Shown here piece after piece: positions 60,803 through 64,000 of a stretch of DNA of 64,000 bases. Within the stretch, counting starts at the first letter, position 1. Each line of letters begins with the position of its first letter. The notes under the pieces are model-generated. The model was given only the letters and a program-made list of their open reading frames with translations, did no database searches and was not told the DNA's origin. The position numbers and the translations under genes are program-made. This DNA comes from Kutzneria kofuensis (GTDB taxonomy: Bacteria > Actinomycetota > Actinomycetes > Mycobacteriales > Pseudonocardiaceae), in NCBI RefSeq assembly GCF_014203355.1, contig NZ_JACHIR010000001.1, positions 1,738,038 to 1,802,037 on the forward strand, given 5' to 3'.

Positions 60803-61848
60803 GCACGCCGACCTGGCCCGACCTGCTGGGCGCGCTGATCGCCGGGCACGACCTGACGGCGGAGCAGACCGGCTGGGCGATGGACCAGGTGATGACCGGC
60901 GAGGCCACGTCCGCGCAGATCGCCGGCTTCGCGGTCGCGCTGCGCGCCAAGGGCGAGACGCCCGACGAGGTGCTGGGCATGGCCGACTCGATGCTGCGGC
61001 ACGCGCGGACCGTAGACGTGGCCGGGCGGGCGATCGACATCGTCGGCACCGGCGGCGACCAGGCCCACACCGTGAACATCTCGACCATGACGGCCATCGT
61101 CACGGCCGCCGCCGGCGTGCCCGTGGTCAAGCACGGCGCGCGGGCGTCGTCGTCCAAGTGCGGCACCGGTGACGTGCTGGAGGAGCTCGGCGTCGCCATC
61201 GAGCTGCCGCCGGACGCCGTGCAGCGCTGCGTGGCCGAGGTCGGCATCGGGTTCTGCTTCGCGCCCGCCTACCACCCGGCGCTGCGCTTCACCTCCGGGC
61301 CGCGGCGTGAGCTGGCCGTGCCGACGGCGTTCAACATCCTCGGGCCGCTGTCCAACCCGGCGCAGCCCAAGTACGGCCTGATCGGCTGCGCGCGGGAGCC
61401 GATGGCCGACGTGATGGCCGGTGTCTTCGCCTCCCGCGGCGCGCACGTGCTGCTGGTGCGCGGCGACGACGGGCTGGACGAGATCACCACCACCACGACG
61501 ACGTCGGCGTGGATCTCCCAGGACGGCGTGGTGCGCCGGGACCGGATCGACCCGTCGCTGCTGGGGGTCGCCCCCGCACAGCCGGCGGACCTGGTCGGCG
61601 GGGACGCCACGTACAACGCCCAGGTGGTGCGGGACCTGCTGGCCGGCCGGCCCGGTCCGGTGCGGGACGCCGTGCTGATCAACGCCGCCGGCGCGGTGGC
61701 CGTGTTCAACGGGCTCAGCGACGACCTGCACGCCGACCTGCGCGCCGCCAAGGACGTCGCCGCCCAGGCGATCGACTCCGGCGCCGGCGCGGAACTGCTG
61801 GACCGCTGGATCGCGCTGTCGGCCAAGCTGGCGGCCTCAGCCCAGTAG
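60799..61848 (+). CDS. trpD: anthranilate phosphoribosyltransferase
   Basis: 349 residues from ATG 60799. Motifs: DIVGTGGDQAHTVNISTM (PRPP loop), KHGARASSSKCGTGDVLEELG, APAYHPALRF and NILGPLSNPAQPKYG. It transfers phosphoribose from PRPP to anthranilate in tryptophan synthesis. Corresponds to Rv2192c, which is also near ctaE. Overlaps the pseudo-receiver gene at the start and the DUF1501 gene by 12 bases at the end (convergent). Confidence 0.97.
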   Translation: MSTPTWPDLLGALIAGHDLTAEQTGWAMDQVMTGEATSAQIAGFAVALRAKGETPDEVLGMADSMLRHARTVDVAGRAIDIVGTGGDQAHTVNISTMTAIVTAAAGVPVVKHGARASSSKCGTGDVLEELGVAIELPPDAVQRCVAEVGIGFCFAPAYHPALRFTSGPRRELAVPTAFNILGPLSNPAQPKYGLIGCAREPMADVMAGVFASRGAHVLLVRGDDGLDEITTTTTTSAWISQDGVVRRDRIDPSLLGVAPAQPADLVGGDATYNAQVVRDLLAGRPGPVRDAVLINAAGAVAVFNGLSDDLHADLRAAKDVAAQAIDSGAGAELLDRWIALSAKLAASAQ

Positions 61849-63021
61849 CCCGCTCACCGTCGTGTCGTGGCCGTCGAGGACCTTGCCGGGGTCCTCGCCC
61901 AGGACGTCGCGCAGCATCGTGGCGTAGACGTCACGGAAGTCGGTGCTCTCCTTGAGGTCGCCGTTGTCCAGGTCGGTGAGGCTGGGCTGCTCGCCGTAGA
62001 AGCCGCCCCGGACCGCGTCGCCGATGACGAACACCGGCCCGGCGGTGCCGTGGTCGGTGCCGTCGCTGGCGTTCGCGCCGACGCGGCGGCCGAACTCGGA
62101 GTACACCAGCACCACGACCGGCTTGCCCCGCATCCGGTCCACGAAGGCCGACAGCGCCTGGTCGAGCTCGGTGAGCAGGCGCTGCTGCGTGCCCTTCTCG
62201 TCGGCGTGCGTGTCGAAGCCGCCCAGCGACACCGAATAGGCCCGCGTGGGCACGCCCGCCTCCACCAGCCCGGCGACGACGTCCAACTGCGCCGCCAGCC
62301 GGCCTTTGCTGTCACTGCTGGGTTTCACCGCCGGCCCCAGCTTGGTGGCGGTCGTGTGCAGGTCGGCGATGGACCGAGCCGCCCTCGCCTGGTCCGGCGC
62401 ATCGCCGTCCTGCGGATGTCCCATCAGCTCGAACGCCTTGCCCACGGCCCCGGTCGGCAGCTTCAGGCCGGTCACGGGCAGCGTCGCCCCGGCGGCCCGC
62501 TGGCCGGCCATCAGCGGCGGTAGCACGGGCTCGATGGACACGGCCCGCAGCGGGTCGTCGCCGGTCACGTCCAGCCAGCGGCCGAGCCAGCCGGTCTGCT
62601 GCGGGCTGCCGGGCGACGCCGTCTGCCAGATCGCCATGGACCGGAAGTGGCTGTGGTCCGGCTTGGGATAGCCCACGCCGCGGACGATGCCCAGGCGCTT
62701 GTCGTCCCAGAGCTTCTTCAGGCCCGTCATGCCCGGGTTGAGGCCGAGACCGTCGCCGAGATCGAGCACCTCGTGCGGTTGGTACGCCAGGTCCGGCCGT
62801 GCCGATTGATATGCCCTGTCCGAGGCCGGGATCACGGTGTTCAGGCCGTCGTTGCCGCCGTAGAGCGTGCAGACGACGAGCACGCCGGCGTCCGGGGACA
62901 ACGGGTTCCGGGCGGCGGCGGTCATCAGGTCGGACCAGTCCACCTGGGTGGCGCCGGCGGCGAGCGCGCCCGCGCCGACCACGCCGCTGGCGATGATGAA
63001 GCCGCGTCGGCTGATTCTCAT
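61837..63021 (-). CDS. DUF1501 family Tat-exported protein
   Basis: 394 residues with a Tat signal MRISRRGFIIASGVVGAGAL. The body follows DUF1501: LYGGNDGLNTVIP, GYPKPDHSHFRSMAIWQTA, SLGGFDTHADEKGTQQRLL, and VLVYSEFGRRVGANASDGTDHG (sulfatase/phosphatase-like metal positions). Its start overlaps the DUF1800 stop (ATGA), and the two families nearly always occur as a pair. Function unknown; extracytoplasmic, possibly matrix or polymer related. Confidence 0.93.
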   Translation of the reverse strand: MRISRRGFIIASGVVGAGALAAGATQVDWSDLMTAAARNPLSPDAGVLVVCTLYGGNDGLNTVIPASDRAYQSARPDLAYQPHEVLDLGDGLGLNPGMTGLKKLWDDKRLGIVRGVGYPKPDHSHFRSMAIWQTASPGSPQQTGWLGRWLDVTGDDPLRAVSIEPVLPPLMAGQRAAGATLPVTGLKLPTGAVGKAFELMGHPQDGDAPDQARAARSIADLHTTATKLGPAVKPSSDSKGRLAAQLDVVAGLVEAGVPTRAYSVSLGGFDTHADEKGTQQRLLTELDQALSAFVDRMRGKPVVVLVYSEFGRRVGANASDGTDHGTAGPVFVIGDAVRGGFYGEQPSLTDLDNGDLKESTDFRDVYATMLRDVLGEDPGKVLDGHDTTVSGLLG

Positions 63022-64000
63022 TGGCTCACCACGTATTCCGGCGCGCAGGCCGCCACCGCGACCAGCTGCGCCCCTTGGATGCCGGCCAGCGCCGCCGAGG
63101 ACCGCTGACTCCACGTGTCGACGCCGAGCACCTGCCCGGCCGCCGTCGCCGACGTGATGTGCGACACGTCGGCGTGCTCGGCGATCAGCTGCGCCAGGTG
63201 CAGCCGGGCCAGCCCGGCCGAGGTCGTCAGCCAGGCCTGCCCGGCCGGCCAGCCGCCGACGCTGGGCGGCTCGAACGGCACCTGCCCCATGCCCCGCAGG
63301 CCCGCCTCCAGCTGCGTGACCGGCAGCTTCGACGGCTGCACGCCCAGCGCCCGCATCAGGCCGACGGCCCACTCCACCGGCTGCTTCACCAGGGTCGTCG
63401 CCGGATCGCGGAACGCCGGCTCGGCGAGCACGGCCCGCAGCAGCCCCCCGATGGACCGCTGCGAGCCGTAACCCGCGACCAGCCGGTCCAGCGCGTCCGC
63501 CGCGGGCGGGGTGGCGCTGACCAACCGGAACCACAGCCGGCTCGCCACGAAACGGGCCGAGTCCGGACGATTCAGCACGATGTCGACAAATCCATCGGCG
63601 TCGAGATTTCCCGTGATTCCCAACACGGTTTTGCCGCCGTTGTCGTGTCGTTTCGGGGCCAGCGACGAGGTCATCGCATCCCGGTTCACCGTCCAGCCGG
63701 TGAGCGCGCGGGCGGCTTCCCGGACATCGGTCTCGGAGTAGTGGCCGACGCCCAGCGTGAACAGCTCCATGAACTCGCGGGCGAGATTCTCGTTGGCGGC
63801 GCCGACCTTGTTCTGCTGGCCGTCCAGCCACAGCAGCATCGCCGGATCCACGATCATCGCCTTGGCCAGCGCGGTGAAGTCGCCGCCCTTGGTGCGCAGC
63901 GTCTGGTTCTGGTGCAGCATCAGGCGTGCGCTGTGCACCTTCTGCACGCTGGTGGCGAAGTGCCCGTGCCAGAACCAGGTCAGCCGCTCCGGCAGCGCCG
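63018..64000 (-). CDS. DUF1800 family protein, N-terminus beyond window
   Basis: The 327 C-terminal residues of a DUF1800 protein; the beginning lies past base 64000. Family pattern: TWFWHGHFAT, NENLAREFMELFTLGVGHYSETDVREAARALTGW, VLGITGNLDADGFVDIVLNRPDSARFVASRLWFRLV and VGGWPAGQAWL. Partner of the DUF1501 gene by an ATGA overlap. Both are predicted to be exported as a complex; no activity is known. Confidence 0.92.
   Translation of the reverse strand, partial: ALPERLTWFWHGHFATSVQKVHSARLMLHQNQTLRTKGGDFTALAKAMIVDPAMLLWLDGQQNKVGAANENLAREFMELFTLGVGHYSETDVREAARALTGWTVNRDAMTSSLAPKRHDNGGKTVLGITGNLDADGFVDIVLNRPDSARFVASRLWFRLVSATPPAADALDRLVAGYGSQRSIGGLLRAVLAEPAFRDPATTLVKQPVEWAVGLMRALGVQPSKLPVTQLEAGLRGMGQVPFEPPSVGGWPAGQAWLTTSAGLARLHLAQLIAEHADVSHITSATAAGQVLGVDTWSQRSSAALAGIQGAQLVAVAACAPEYVVSQ

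Overview
The window is 64 kb of high-GC actinobacterial chromosome. GTG starts, four-base stop/start overlaps, a menaquinol-cytochrome bcc operon (qcrCAB) beside ctaE, PASTA-domain kinases, MptA/PimB mannosyltransferases and a SARP regulator point to a mycolata-related, antibiotic-producer-type genus. Gene content and the PPi-type phosphofructokinase fit Pseudonocardiaceae (Amycolatopsis/Kutzneria-like). This placement is inference; no rRNA or typing gene is present. Nothing looks like an integrated phage, plasmid, IS element or CRISPR array.

Layout. 1-8.5 kb: small housekeeping and exported genes: a partial DUF3152 protease-like protein, a cold shock protein, a frameshifted unknown gene, a RutE-like nitroreductase with a nucleobase permease, a DUF3817 pair, a lytic transglycosylase, an exported HNH nuclease and a crotonase. 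8.5-13.4 kb: an SDR with a divergent XRE regulator, then a small hydroxycinnamate module (ech hydratase/lyase, divergent MarR regulator, acyl-CoA ligase) with a palindromic operator candidate. 13.4-19 kb: mannosyltransferase, phytoene/squalene synthase, an Rv2175c-like DNA-binding protein and a PknL-type kinase carrying four PASTA repeats. 19-28.5 kb: NfeD-like protein plus flotillin, an epoxidase-like flavoprotein, an FMN-binding protein with a ferric-reductase-like membrane oxidoreductase, a lipoprotein, FGGY and PfkB sugar kinases and a DUF2891 protein. 28.5-43.5 kb: aroG, a two-component system, a 24-residue peptide ORF next to tRNA-Arg(ACG), phosphofructokinase, a 3'-5' exoribonuclease, plsC, a MerR regulator, ROK glucokinase, a translationally coupled ArsA-like ATPase/SRPBCC set, a repeat array and fadD15. 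43.5-55.5 kb: a SARP/NB-ARC/TPR regulator, pimB, a membrane-anchored peptidase, tandem NlpC/P60 hydrolases, a NYN protein, a DnaQ-UvrC fusion, a GNAT enzyme and a stand-alone Lrp/AsnC sensor domain. 55.6-64 kb: qcrB-qcrA-qcrC-ctaE, a pseudo-receiver coupled to trpD, and a Tat-exported DUF1501/DUF1800 pair.

How the parts relate. From about 13.5 kb to 62 kb the core genes run in nearly the same order as Mycobacterium tuberculosis Rv2174-Rv2196 (mptA, Rv2175c, pknL, aroG, Rv2179c, plsC, Rv2183c-Rv2186c, fadD15, pimB, Rv2190c, Rv2191, trpD, ctaE, qcrCAB). They cover envelope glycolipid synthesis, peptidoglycan remodelling, respiration and aromatic amino-acid supply. Lineage-specific genes are inserted between them: sugar kinases, the ferric-reductase pair, the two-component system, the SARP regulator and the second NlpC/P60 copy. 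Intergenic regions often carry long perfect palindromes. The clearest candidates for undescribed biology are the 24-residue peptide ORF, the GTGAGTGGCTCACTT repeat array, the CxxCxxC protein between the ArsA-like ATPase and glucokinase, and the pseudo-receiver fused to trpD expression.
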